DNA of 64,000 nt, from NCBI GenBank assembly GCA_036971715.1, contig JAVHJL010000002.1:590501-654500 (forward strand), written 5' to 3'. Both the position numbers and the translations under genes were made by a program. Shown in pieces: positions 1-10,538 of this stretch (positions within the stretch are counted from its first letter, which is position 1; the number at the start of each line of letters is the position of its first letter). The stretch is from Arthrobotrys musiformis. Taxonomy: Eukaryota > Ascomycota > Orbiliomycetes > Orbiliales > Orbiliaceae. The notes beneath the pieces were generated by a model. The model worked only from the letters and a program-made list of their open reading frames with translations. It ran no database searches and was not told the DNA's origin.

Positions 1-541
1 ATAACCAAGCCCAGCCGTATAGTGCTTAAGGCTTGGCAGAGCTCGATAGCTTCATCGGCGTATATCCCTCATAGCTCGAATTCTCGATGTTATATTCATT
101 CACGAAACTACGGCGGGTTGAGCGATTCAGAATATAGCGCTTTCAAAATTATGTATTATAATATATTTCGCCAGTATTTTTACTGCTTGTGCCCCAGCCA
201 CAATTGTAGATTGAGAGCTCACGCTCAACAGCTTGAGTGAATTAGATTGTGCAAAAAAAAAAAAAAGATTCCGACATCACAGCCACGCCGTATCTCGCAA
301 ACTAGAGCCAGCAGGATGCAGTGCCTCTAGGATCAAGAAAATACTAGGATATAGGCTCTTCACAATATTTAAAACGAAAAGGGAAAAAGACGGTTTCATC
401 TGAAAAATATCATCGTAAATTCATAACAGCTGGGTGAACGACGACGCCAACAGAACTATATAATACAAAAGGCTTCAAAAGGACAGTTGAATCAATCAAT
501 CAAACAATGCAGACACGGGCTTAGATCCTCTTGACCCAAAT

Positions 542-1622
542 TTAAATGATGATCTCAATATCAAATTCGTTGACGGCAACACCCCTCTGGCTTTTCTCGT
601 CGTTGGAATCATCTCCTTCGGAATCAATACTGCGCTTGAGATTGGTCGAGGTTAATTCGAACTCTGTCTCTGATGTTCCCTCCGAGGCTTCCTCGCTGTC
701 TTCTGATGATTTCTTCCTTGTAACTTCTGTTGTAACCTTTGTGGTCACCTTTGTGGTAACTTCTGTTGTCACCTCTGTTATCTCCTCAGTTATCTCTTTT
801 GTCTCCTTTGGCTCCTCTTCGAAGTCAGACTCTTGTATACGTGCCAAATCTTCCACGCTGATCACCACAATAGTGGGCTCTTCAAGGTCAGGTACCTCTG
901 CAACATCTTCTACTTCGGTTACAGAGCTAGAGTCTTCTTCTGGCATCTCCCCGACGTCTTCGGGCATGATCAATGATGGCATGCTGTGATTGTGTCAGCG
1001 AGCTGTATAGGTCAAGGTCGAAGCAGAGTCGATGTTTCACTCACCACATGCACCTAACGCTCCATAATCCGGACTCCTCTTTACGGAAAACAGCCAGTCT
1101 CTCTTCAGGATCATACCCATAAATATATTCTTCATCGGTCTTCCTTTCCTTCGCGAAAGCGAAGTCACAATCGTGCTCCTTTCTGGCGACCTTAAGGCTG
1201 TGGAGGTCTACTGAAAGGAGGATCACATCCGATAGATCGTTATCTGTGTCCAAGAAGCGAGAGAACTTGAGCGAACTTGCGGGTACGCCTAAATTATTTT
1301 TGGAAAACCTCCTGTTATTATACCGTCATTTCGCGGGAAAGGGGTCATGATGCGCAACGGAAACGTACCAATTTCTCCTTCCCTAACTGCTGTAAGTGAC
1401 AGCGGGACCTCCGCGAAGATGCGGTCAATTTGATCAACGGCCGCAGGGCCGGGGCCACCCAAAGTCTTCTGAGATCCACCCATAGTCGATCGGCTGGTGA
1501 TTCTTCGTTAGCCTCCTGCCATGCAATATCAAAATTTTTAGAAGTGATGGGATATACCGAGAAGGTGCTGCAAGAGTAGCAGCGACACAGAAAGACAAAA
1601 CGCTGGCAGTAGTGAAACGCAT
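542..1622 (-). CDS. secreted acidic protein with Val-Thr-Thr repeats, unknown function
   Basis: Four exons on the minus strand, read as 1622-1558, 1493-1369, 1288-1045 and 983-542. Together they give a 291-aa protein with consistent phases. The start is set by a textbook signal peptide (MRFTTASVLSFCVAATLA, cleavage near residue 19). Intron 1 has a GTATAT donor and a GCTAAC branch point before CACCAG; introns 2 and 3 have GTACGT and GTGAGT donors. The middle of the protein is mixed and partly charged (SDVILLSVDLHSLKVARKEH) with several Cys. The C-terminal third is very acidic, rich in E/D/S/T, with a short run of TEVTT/TKVTT repeats around residues 200-225, and ends in IEIII. I recognise no family. 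Secretion and low complexity suggest an extracellular or effector-like protein, but this is inference. Confidence 0.66.
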
Positions 1623-2962
1623 TTTGACGGTATATCGATAAATCGGTATTAAAGATGTATATTAAAAAGAAGTATAAACAAGAAAAAAACAATATAAAAC
1701 CCAGTGTCCAAATGCAGATATAAAGTTCGATTGACCAATGAATCTGTATTAAGTTAGGGATGAAATGAAGTGAAATAAATGATACGGAAACCAGTTCCTT
1801 AGTGAAAAGAATATTGCTCCAGGCAAGAAAGTTGTTGAATTGAAGTGTGATGCTCTAGAATAAAATCTACAAGGAATTGGACTCCGGCTACTTGAATATA
1901 TATATGATCTTACGACCATTTTTCACTCGTAGAAGCTAAAGCGCCGTGAGGAAGCCAATGAAACAAAAGTCCAAAGCAAGCATAAACTCACGAAGTTGGG
2001 GAGTCTGAAACGGCCGCAGGTGGTCAGAGACTGGCACTAAATATGCAAAATACCACGTTAAGTTAGTCTATCCGTGGTCAACACACCGAATGGTAGTCTC
2101 CGAGACGTCGAGAGACTGGCGCCACATGCAACCGTAGGTAGCGCAATAACTAATCCAGGGCGAGATCCAATATTTCCTGACTTCATCACTCTTAGAAGGC
2201 TAGTCCGTGTTCTAGATTTATGAAATTTTATTACACAACTTTTCTGAGTAAGTACAAGCCGTGAAGCCTCGCAAGAGTGACATCCTTGTGAATTTTTGAC
2301 GTACACACGGGTCTCTCGACATTGTTTCACGCCTAAAAATGGCCCACGGAGGCAATTGTTTCCATAACAAGAACAAAAAAGCAAGCCGAAGCGACACAAA
2401 CAAAGAAATTGGGCTTAAAATTGCTGTTTCAGACCCCAATAAATAGTTAGTATATTCTAGTTGCTCAGCCTCCTCACCCAAGGGAATGCAATCTGATGCA
2501 ATAGAAAGAATTTTGGCTAGATAATCGTAACCAAAATCCAACGGGCGACAAGTTGAGGCGGTGTTTACTGATATACCTCGTAGATATTGAAGCAAAAGTC
2601 TAGTTATAGTTTTAAAAAAACACACTAGGGACAAGCTGATAACTGTATCGCCATTTATATAACTATCAATGCCGTGGTCAATTGAGGCCTCTACCGTATG
2701 TTTATGGAATATTTGTGCGCCAATAATTTACATGAATTATCGGTATACTTCTAGAGCTCCCTGCGGGTTTTCAGCTTCGCCGAAATTCCAACAAAATCCT
2801 CAAGACTTAAACCCAGTACACCAAACAATTGAAAGCAGCCATTGTATATTGCGGGTTCGATCGTATTGTAGTATCGATATCGGTGCCAAATATAATCCTG
2901 TGAGCTTTTCTCAATACTCAGGCTCAAGAACTACCCGCTTTATCTCTGAACGTCATGACTAT
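1623..2962. other. AT-rich intergenic stretch, no gene seen
   Basis: This is the spacer between the upstream side of the secreted VTT-repeat gene and the 3' end of the Cys-rich peptide gene. Only short open frames are present on both strands, without signal peptides, recognisable motifs or convincing splice sites. Part of it must hold the promoter of the leftward gene; no clear TATA element could be fixed. Confidence 0.5.
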
Positions 2963-3259
2963 TTAATATTTGCATGGGCGGCAAGTTGATTGACAGCAAG
3001 AATAGCAGGCATCGGTGCCGTGGCCGGTTCTCTTGCATTCATTCCAGCAGGACTGCCAGACGGACCAAGATGGACAAGTAGCCCGTTCTAATGGTCAATA
3101 TACTGTCAGTGTCCATACGTCCATCCCCAAGTATATACGTATATGTTCCCTTTAAGGAAATGCGAATCTCTACACACCTTCGATGGCATCAGCAGGGGCT
3201 GGAACTGCGGCGGCTAGGATGACTGGCAAAGCAGCGACAATAAAAAGGAAGGTCTTCAT
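2963..3259 (-). CDS. small secreted cysteine-rich peptide (8 Cys)
   Basis: Two exons on the minus strand, 3259-3178 and 3087-2963, joined by a 90-nt intron. The intron has donor GTGTGT, branch point CTGAC and acceptor CATTAG. They encode 68 residues. Residues 1-18 form a strong signal peptide (MKTFLFIVAALPVILAAA), followed by a short Pro/Ala-rich acidic stretch. The rest, about 40 residues, carries eight cysteines in the order C-x7-C-x3-C-x10-C-x2-CC-x4-C-x2-C, ending CRPCKY. The gene is too short to be found as a long open frame; the signal peptide, intron and Cys density together support it. The fold is not recognised: a defensin-like, effector-like or other disulfide-stapled secreted peptide are all possible. 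A TATATA element lies about 107 bp upstream. Confidence 0.72.
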
Positions 3260-3365
3260 TTTTTCGATTTTAAGGGTTCGGTAATGGGTGGGGGCTATAG
3301 AGCTCGGATATCTTGGACGAATAGTCGCTGTTGTAGTTCTTGGGTTTTTTGGACTCTGCGGCTTG

Positions 3366-3373
3366 ATATATAA
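3366..3373 (-). promoter_or_regulatory. possible TATA element of the Cys-rich peptide gene
   Basis: On the minus strand the sequence reads TTATATAT, about 107 bp upstream of the predicted ATG at 3259. The distance would leave a 5' leader of about 75 nt. The call rests on position and sequence only, in an AT-rich context where such strings are common. Confidence 0.3.
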
Positions 3374-5639
3374 GTATGTCCCAGAATGATGAGATAAACC
3401 ACTCTGAATGGTAGGAAGTTGCTGAATTTATACACCTCGCCATTGTTGATGATTCGCCAGACAATGATCTTGGTATATTCTCCTTTTTTGATGGTGATCA
3501 ATCTCCAAAACCCCCCAAAACCATATATTCAACGGCCCGGCGGGGCGATACACCGTATGTATGATGTAGACGTTCAGACTTTCCGCTTCCTCACAGTATC
3601 TATCGTATGATCCTCATCTCTGGCGCTGTCCAAATTTGCCGCGAAAAACACGGCCTCGTGCGAAGAGATCGTTGCATTCGAGTACAACCCTTGCCTTTGG
3701 AACTCAGTGTTTCTGTGATCATATAGCCTGGGGTTAGCTCGGAAGAATTCGAGAGTCTGCTAACTGTGGTGCGTTCGATACAACAGTAACCGCAAATCCG
3801 AACAGCAATCGATTGATCCTGAATATCCTGGTAAACCCCAAACCTGAGATCTTGGACTCTTTTTGTAAAACAACTGCGCTGCAACGCTATATAACGTAGA
3901 TAGTTATATATCTACCAGCAGTAATTTGACATCATTACTGGTCCACTTGCACCGTTGGCCCGGGGAGCGCTACGGGTATCGGAAGTATTCGCCTAGTTTT
4001 ATGATACCCCGCCAGGGCATGGTTTATGCAGTATCGCTTCCCCCTGTTGACATGTTAGGAGCTTTCTACGAGCTTGGTTGGGTCATGCAGTTTGGACAGC
4101 ATACATAGCATCGGATTTTCGAGAGAGTGCGCTGCAATTCCCATTTCGGCCAAATGCGCCCATTGACTTTTTCAACCGCCTTGGCTTGGGACGTGCGCCC
4201 AAAATCCAGCTCTCCAGGAGGAAAAAAGAAGCGATGTATGTACGGCCTGCAGGAATATTGAAAATAGCCTTCTTTGAGGTCGTATTAGATAATAGAATCC
4301 GAATGTTTAAAAGGGCGCACGCGAGGTAGTGGCAAAATGATTCCAGAAGATTGCCACAAAGCGGAACCTGTCTTTCGTTCCCCGCCCTCACGTTAAGGTC
4401 AGTAATGAAGTACCCACTGTGGAGTTGAAAGGAGGCATTTGGACCTACAAAAATTAACGTCCGGACCCACAATTCACAGTTATACTTCCCCGATGTAATG
4501 AGTGTAGATTAGGATCATAAGATATTTGACGAAGTGGATAGCATGTAATGTTCCTGTTCTGGCTCCCGTAACCAAATTAAAACCTCTTCATCTGCCTGCC
4601 TTCGACTAGAATGCGATCCAGTTTCCTCCAACGTCTTGACTTCTTCAACACTGTCAAAATATATTGGGCTGATATTTGATCGCAGTGCCTGAGTCGTTTG
4701 ATAAGATCACATTTCCCTCGGATTTCGCCTAGAGCACCCTCAAAACCGGTTCATTGACAGCCTATGAAGCCACCAAGGTAGTTAGTATATTCTTACCCAC
4801 AAAGAGGCGTATTGATACTGGTGTAGATCATCCCTCCTGAATTAAAAGTGGCTTGCCAAAATGGAGATAAAAATTCTGGCTACGCTTTCATTCTGAAAGT
4901 TTGGAGTTTCAGGAAAGTATCAATAAAAACGTTGGCGCCTGTTCGGGTTCTCATGATAAGAGCAAGAGATGATATTTATAATATTCAGTAATAGCTATTT
5001 TCCAAACATAGGTCGATGCCATGGTACGTAGACTATTACACCGAAGATGATATCGCTATCTCCTTCAAAAATTGCGCTATCCGGAATCTTCGTAATTGAG
5101 GTTCCGTAGCAACTACCTTTCGGAGTTTTCATGTCAACAAATTTCAAAAAGAAGGTTTGCTGTCAAGCTGCGGGCCTCGCTTTTAGTTGCAAACATAACG
5201 ATATTTGTTTCACGAAGTCGGCCCACTCTCGGGCTTCGAGCCGAAATGTTGGCCAGTGCGCACCTTGACAATGCTCGTAGTTTCACGATAAATTGGGGTT
5301 CGTTGGCCAAAGCTTCAGAATGAATGAGCAGGAGTGTAAAGTTACCATGGTTCACACTAATAAACATGATGCTCAAACGTCAGGAACCCATCATCTCAAA
5401 TTTCAGGAACCTCAAAGTCGAGAGGCATTGTTCTCAAATCGAGATGAGTGGTTACAACTATATCGCCAGGCAAGCAATCAGTCATATTGGATCGTCAGCA
5501 GCGCGTGACCGAAGGAAGCCCAGCTCCTCGAGATGACGCGCAAATACCGTGTTTTTGAAGAAACTTTCCTTTGGGAATGCAAGAACGACGGATAAATCCA
5601 GGTTTTGGCAAGCAGACCCAGACAGTCCCAAGGAAATAT
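3374..5639. other. gene-free AT-rich region, possibly decayed repeats
   Basis: No intact gene is seen. Open frames are short and occur on both strands. The region adjoins a decayed transposase, and many TA-rich stretches are consistent with, but do not prove, repeat-induced mutation. A minus-strand frame at 3600-3884 has a weak helix-turn-helix-like stretch (near ERTTVSRL) that could be another transposase N-terminus. That resemblance is too slight to call as a feature. Confidence 0.4.
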
Positions 5640-6215
5640 TGGTTCACTTGGCCCTGGTATCGTAGCTAGTTTGCCAGGAGCGTCTGGACTTCCAGTTCAC
5701 CCGAAATTGGGTTTCGTCCAAAAACAACATTCGCACGAATTGTCTATAGCAAGCAAAATATACTGATAGTAAGTTTCTCAGGTGAACTGCTAGCCCGTCT
5801 ACAGATAATGGTGTGCTGGACCAAGGCTTCTCAGGGGGATGAGTGAGTTTCATCCTGCAGAATTGTATTTAGCCATTTAGACGACCCTTGTCGACTGTTG
5901 GAATTCCAACACACCATCTCGATATCAATGGACCAGCTTGTATCTAGCCTGTTGGTTTGCAAGGATTATGGAATATTCGATCGAACTTTCGAAGGCCAAG
6001 CATTCTGCACAAGATTGAGGCGTTGATTCTCATAGGCGCTCGTTCAGAAGTCCAATCCTCAATTGGTTGATAACAGACGAAGGCGAAGAAATAGTCTTCC
6101 TGATCAACTTCCGTATTCGCTTGTTCGACCCACCGGATAAACTCCCTGTCAAAATGAACCTCTGACGTGGGACAGGCTGCTCCGAACCATTGCGATTCCA
6201 GGTACCAATCAAATT
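5640..6215 (-). pseudogene. decayed Tc1/mariner-like transposase relic
   Basis: Minus-strand fragments in different frames line up with the order of a Tc1/mariner transposase. First comes a basic helix-turn-helix-like stretch (SNKRIRKLIRKTISSP, near 6130-6090). It is followed by a short out-of-frame segment with the usual LEF-type spacing before the catalytic core. Then comes FLDETQFRVNW (near 5720-5690), which matches the second catalytic Asp and following Glu of the DDE core (typically FSDET.F). Stops and frame changes separate the pieces, so no product is expected. I could not identify terminal inverted repeats or a target-site TA duplication. The family assignment rests on motif order and is moderate at best. 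Confidence 0.42.
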
Positions 6216-6807
6216 GGGGACGACAACCCTGCGCGATTCTTCAACACCACACTCTAGGTTGGAACTTGACTCTATATCGATGAATTATTATACCCTTGAT
6301 CGAAGCGATTTAATATGAAATTCTAAATTCTTCACTCTACTTGAGGACTGATTATGGTCCTGGAAGCGAAAAGTAGCCCGGTTGAAATTATTACTGGGTC
6401 GACAGGCGATTTAAGAGAGGATCCACTTTCCTCTCCAAGCCGGCCGTTCATATACTACGGGGACCGCTTGACAGCTGACCTTCGAATTTTTGTATTTTTC
6501 CGAACCCAAGCCTAACTACATACTCTACTATTCTTGACTTCACAGCCAGGGGCTTTTCACATCTAACTATCACATTTTCTTTCGTTCCTTCTCTTTTCGG
6601 ATCCGTCAACATCGAGATATGGATCTGAGTTGCTGATTCGACGCCTCGGTGTTTTTGCCAGCTCGATCAGACACATCAACAGTATCAAAATCTAGAAAGC
6701 GCACGGGTCGCGCAAACCACTCCTCGTCGCGGTAGTGTGGACGGCAGAATTAGTTTTGTTGTCAAAAAAAAAAAAAAATTTCTTCGAAACTCACGTCATA
6801 GGAATAA
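6216..6807. promoter_or_regulatory. upstream region of the membrane-protein gene
   Basis: This is noncoding sequence between the transposase relic and the ATG at 6808. It contains a 15-nt A-run about 35 bp before the ATG and pyrimidine-rich stretches (near 6535-6600) typical of fungal promoters. No definite TATA element or upstream exon was identified. Confidence 0.35.
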
Positions 6808-8607
6808 ATGTATTCCACCCGAGCAGCGGTAGAACGATGGCAAGAAAGAAATACCGGCTATTCGCATGATACATCGGGGCACTCGATAGCTCTCGAGACG
6901 ATTCAAATTAAACCTGAGGTCGTGGAGTCTCGCGTAGCGCTAGGAAAGAGCGGCTACCGAAAGTTGCTCTCTCCAGAGACGCTACAATGCCTCATTGCCA
7001 TTATAATCGAGATCCTCGTTATTCTGCTTATCATTCTATTCAACCTCGTCGAAGTCACACTAACTATGCCTGGAATATTCCCGAACGATTCGAGGGCATT
7101 ATACGTTTGTGGGACAGCGATATTTGTTACTGCTATCACGGCTTTCGTATCCAGACAAATAAAAATGCAGTGGATACACTATATTGAAATCAGGAGGTTA
7201 CGGAAATCCGACATTTTGCAGAGCTCGAGAAGAATAGAGAGCCTACTCGGGCTTGGGAGTTATAGTGATTATTTTTACTATTGGGGGACGACAATTACAC
7301 TCCTATTCGCTTCACTCAGCACGGCGGCGATAATAGCCGCAATTACGCCTTCGATAGGTTTCAAAACCTTTGGGACGACAGTTCAACTTACGCCGGGAGC
7401 TCTGAATTGTACCACAATGTCCGACGAACCAGCCCCGACTGCCCTCAGTTGGAGGCTAGAGAATGGCACTTTTATAAATTTCAGATCAAAAGGCAATACT
7501 TGTCTTGCCAATCCTGCATTTTCCATCATCAACTCCATATCTAATTCTGCGGTTGATACGGACGGGTATGCATATGCCGTCTCAGGCGTCGGTGTCACGC
7601 GTTCGAGTATAGGTGTGCCATATGACGCCCATAATGGCCCAGCAGGTTTCGACAAAGTATTTTGGACTATGGGAATAAACCAACAGGATAGAAACATTCT
7701 ACAAGATTCAACCCAATGTTTACCCGTTTTTATCGCAAATCCTGCGAAATGCCGACGCGCGGGGACAATTATTAGAGCCAAAAACAACCTCACTGTTCAA
7801 CTTGATGAAGATTGCAGTGTATCGACGCCAATATTTGGTGCTGATTTGGATAGTGATGGGGCTTCAGCATCGGGATACTGTACGAATGGTAGATCTGTCG
7901 GGAAGGTGACCTACTTGATCGGATCCATCAATTCTCATGCAGGACTGCTTGCGGCGGCTATATCGGACTTCCCAGCAGTAAATTCTAAATCATACTCTGT
8001 GGCTTGCGACGTCGACATCCAGTCTGCAGTTGGATTCCGCGACACTACGATTTCCAGAAACTACAAACCACCACACGAATCAAGTATCAATCGGGAAAAC
8101 GAAAACCTCAAAACTCTCGCTGAATACACCATATCTTCTCCAGCGAAACAGAGAGCGTCATCGGGCTGTTCAAACACATCCTACGTTCCGATATGGAATC
8201 CCGACAACAAACCCGGTGTTGTCTTGACGCCCGGTGCCTTGGCTGTTGGCGCCGGCGCAGCATGCCCGTTGTTTATGCAGAACAGATACAACAATGGTTG
8301 GTGGGATACTCTCTCCAGAGCCGTAAAAGACAGGAGCCCAAGTTCTTATGCTTTTGAGGACTCTAAAAACGCACTTGAGGATGTGCTAGGCCTGGTGGTT
8401 GGAGTCAGCGTGGGGCAGTACATAGGTTCGGCACAGACACCAGTGTCGTCGCGGGATGCGCCCATGGTGGTGAATCGAGGAGGCTCTGCTCGAGTGCTTG
8501 GGTATAGAATTGGATCTGGAAGCAGGTGGGGCCTTATCTTCATTGCTCCTCAGGTCTGGGTCATCATAGTTCTGTCAGTCCTCTTAATTAAAAGGCTACG
8601 GTTGTAG
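6808..8607 (+). CDS. predicted membrane glycoprotein with large extracytoplasmic loop, unknown function
   Basis: A single uninterrupted frame of 599 aa. The first ATG is used; it follows an A-rich leader. Hydrophobic segments lie at about residues 60-84 (CLIAIIIEILVILLIILF), 97-115, 157-181 and 575-595. The last one is followed by the basic tail KRLRL. Between the third and fourth lies a stretch of about 390 residues rich in Ser, Asn and Cys with several N-x-S/T sites, which looks extracytoplasmic and glycosylated. The N-terminal 55 residues are polar and probably cytosolic. This architecture (three N-terminal helices, big loop, one C-terminal helix) is common among lineage-specific fungal membrane proteins. 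I do not recognise a named family and propose no activity. Codon use is normal and there are no breaks. Confidence 0.75.
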   Translation: MYSTRAAVERWQERNTGYSHDTSGHSIALETIQIKPEVVESRVALGKSGYRKLLSPETLQCLIAIIIEILVILLIILFNLVEVTLTMPGIFPNDSRALYVCGTAIFVTAITAFVSRQIKMQWIHYIEIRRLRKSDILQSSRRIESLLGLGSYSDYFYYWGTTITLLFASLSTAAIIAAITPSIGFKTFGTTVQLTPGALNCTTMSDEPAPTALSWRLENGTFINFRSKGNTCLANPAFSIINSISNSAVDTDGYAYAVSGVGVTRSSIGVPYDAHNGPAGFDKVFWTMGINQQDRNILQDSTQCLPVFIANPAKCRRAGTIIRAKNNLTVQLDEDCSVSTPIFGADLDSDGASASGYCTNGRSVGKVTYLIGSINSHAGLLAAAISDFPAVNSKSYSVACDVDIQSAVGFRDTTISRNYKPPHESSINRENENLKTLAEYTISSPAKQRASSGCSNTSYVPIWNPDNKPGVVLTPGALAVGAGAACPLFMQNRYNNGWWDTLSRAVKDRSPSSYAFEDSKNALEDVLGLVVGVSVGQYIGSAQTPVSSRDAPMVVNRGGSARVLGYRIGSGSRWGLIFIAPQVWVIIVLSVLLIKRLRL

Positions 8608-9640
8608 AGACTTTTTTGATTTTTTAATTTTCTTGTTTGGATTTCTACGCTGCCGGATTCACGATTATTACTCTTAATTTAGATTTTAGACTCTGGGGAT
8701 CATTCATTCAATCGGTGTTTTTCATCACTCCTTCTTTTACTTTATCCTATTTTACTTTGACAGCTAGCGACGGAGGTTTCATGGCAGGCGTTTTAATTGT
8801 CTTCTCTTTTTTTTCGTTTCTCCACTATAAAATTTCTATCCATAAAATCAGAGAGACGGGCCCCAGAGTCCCCAGTCTTCTCTACAGCTACCTGTTGCAC
8901 ACGAACAGGGCTTCTCATATCCCGCATGCACTCTATAGATCTAGGGATCTTTTCTCCCCATCTTTCCTACTTTTCCAAGTCTACTCTTTTCACTGCATAG
9001 TTTCAAATATACTCCTTGTAAATAACTGTCGGAGAATTGTTCCTCCCGCCCTCTATAAAAAGACGACCTCCCCTGCGGAATATTTGAGTTTACAACCCTG
9101 GACCACCGGGATTTATGCAAGGAAGTTTTCATGAAACATTCCTAGGTGCCTATGCGAGCAAGGAGCGTCGAGCAAACTTGACCAGGGTACCCTTTGTACC
9201 GATTGAAGGATTCAAGTATCAGGTCCTATGTGAGGCGGTTTCCCTGCAACTTGAGTCATCATAGCACTTACTTAATTACTTCTGGAAGATGATGGAAGGT
9301 TATCGGAGTTATATGCCATTCTAGTTCTACAAGGAGCGTCTTTTTCAAAATCACCCAAGTTTTGAATACTAGCATTCACAAAAAATGCCCAGATAAGCCC
9401 TCAATTGCTCAAACTTGGTGATCTAGTATTTGATGCAAATAATAACTGGACCCATGCACGATGCAACAACGTAGTGCGCGATGGGGTTCTAAACTTCACA
9501 CCAAGCCGAAAAGGCCTCCTTATTTAGTGGTAGCTTACGTATGAGGCAAGCTTGCTTTGGCGCGAGATATCGACGGGAGCTCGGTGGAAGCCAGTTTAGA
9601 AATGTGTTTTTGGACGCAAGCCAATCTAGTTGAATGTTGT
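8608..9640. other. intergenic, no gene seen
   Basis: This is the 3' flank of the membrane-protein gene and spacer. The open frame at 8637-9134 begins only 30 bp after the preceding stop and is Phe/Leu/Ser-rich, as expected from a T-rich 3' region. I treat it as noncoding. Confidence 0.45.
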
Positions 9641-9699
9641 CCGCCTCATTCCCATGCGTTATCTTAACCTCGAGGCCATCTCGCAAGTAGTTACGAGGT

Positions 9700-9776
9700 C
9701 TCGGAGCTAACCGACCTCGAAGCTAGAAAGTCTTCGCCCAGGCCGATTAGGAGATGTCGAGGCTGACCGACCTCAT
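9700..9776. repeat. two short direct copies of a GCTRACCGACCTC motif
   Basis: The motif GCT(A/G)ACCGACCTC occurs at about 9705-9717 and again at about 9761-9773. The first copy also sits within an inverted arrangement (GAGGTC...GACCTC). They lie just upstream of the LTR-like fragment and could be part of the same decayed repeat. Confidence 0.35.
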
Positions 9777-9913
9777 GGAGAGTTGACAGCGCAAATTACA
9801 ACAATGTTTAATGTGTTGTCTCCTGAACACAACACCTAAAGCTAGGATTATGGCAGCAGGTAACTCCGTCCGTCAACGGATTACTTTGGAGCCCCGCTCG
9901 CGCTCTGGGCTGG

Positions 9914-10093
9914 TGTAACGCGATATAAGTAAAATATAAATTGGAACTCACTACCCAATCTTCCGACAACCTGACAAATATCAGTGCCGTACGGCCCGAG
10001 TCAAAGCCGTAGGACCCTACGGTATCACCGAATCTCTCAAGCTAGCTATCGGGCTATCGTAATCGCCGGTTCCGTCCGTCAACCCTCGTGACA
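9914..10093. mobile_element. solo-LTR-like fragment
   Basis: The segment starts TGTAACGCG and ends CTCGTGACA. These ends are imperfect inverted repeats, with 7 of 9 bases matching on reversal, and give the TG...CA termini expected of a retrotransposon LTR. Inside, a TATAAG string occurs near the left end, followed by GC-rich blocks with local inverted symmetry. The 5-bp flanks (GCTGG and TCCCC) do not match, so a target-site duplication is not seen. No gag or pol sequence lies beside it. A motif TCCGTCCGTCAAC occurs inside the right end and again just outside the left end (9867-9879). Orientation and family are undetermined. Confidence 0.33.
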
Positions 10094-10538
10094 TCCCCAG
10101 ATCTTGCCCACATTTTCCTTTCCGAAGGAACCTAAATGCTTAATTCAGCCAAGAATTTTTAGCATTAGACTAACATTTCCTCGATTTCGCGAACACCGTG
10201 CGAGTTTAATTCGACAGTACACTCAGGGATTCTCATCGTACGATTCTTACATAACACGGGTTTCAGGCTTTCGAGGTTGTATTTTATTGCCGAGTTATCC
10301 GTACGTTGTAGTGTGCCGTGCGGCCACAGCCTCCATCGCCACAGCCTTTTGGCAATTGGTATGTATAAATTCCAATATTTTATTGTCCTTTTTGCCAAGT
10401 GTAACTGTAGACAGTCAATTAACAAAGGAAACTATGGTTGGAGGAATTAGAGTTATTGGGGTGCGGCCGCTCGTACTCGCTAGACCTGGTTTTAATTATT
10501 CTCCCCAGCTGCTCTTTAGCCAGTTTGAGCGACGCAAT

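Noticed and set aside
22..240. 72-codon frame at the left edge
   Set aside because: No motif, short and in AT-rich sequence; nothing supports coding.
4083..4472. 129-codon minus-strand frame in the AT-rich tract
   Set aside because: No features, no consensus context, lies in a region with decayed transposon sequence.
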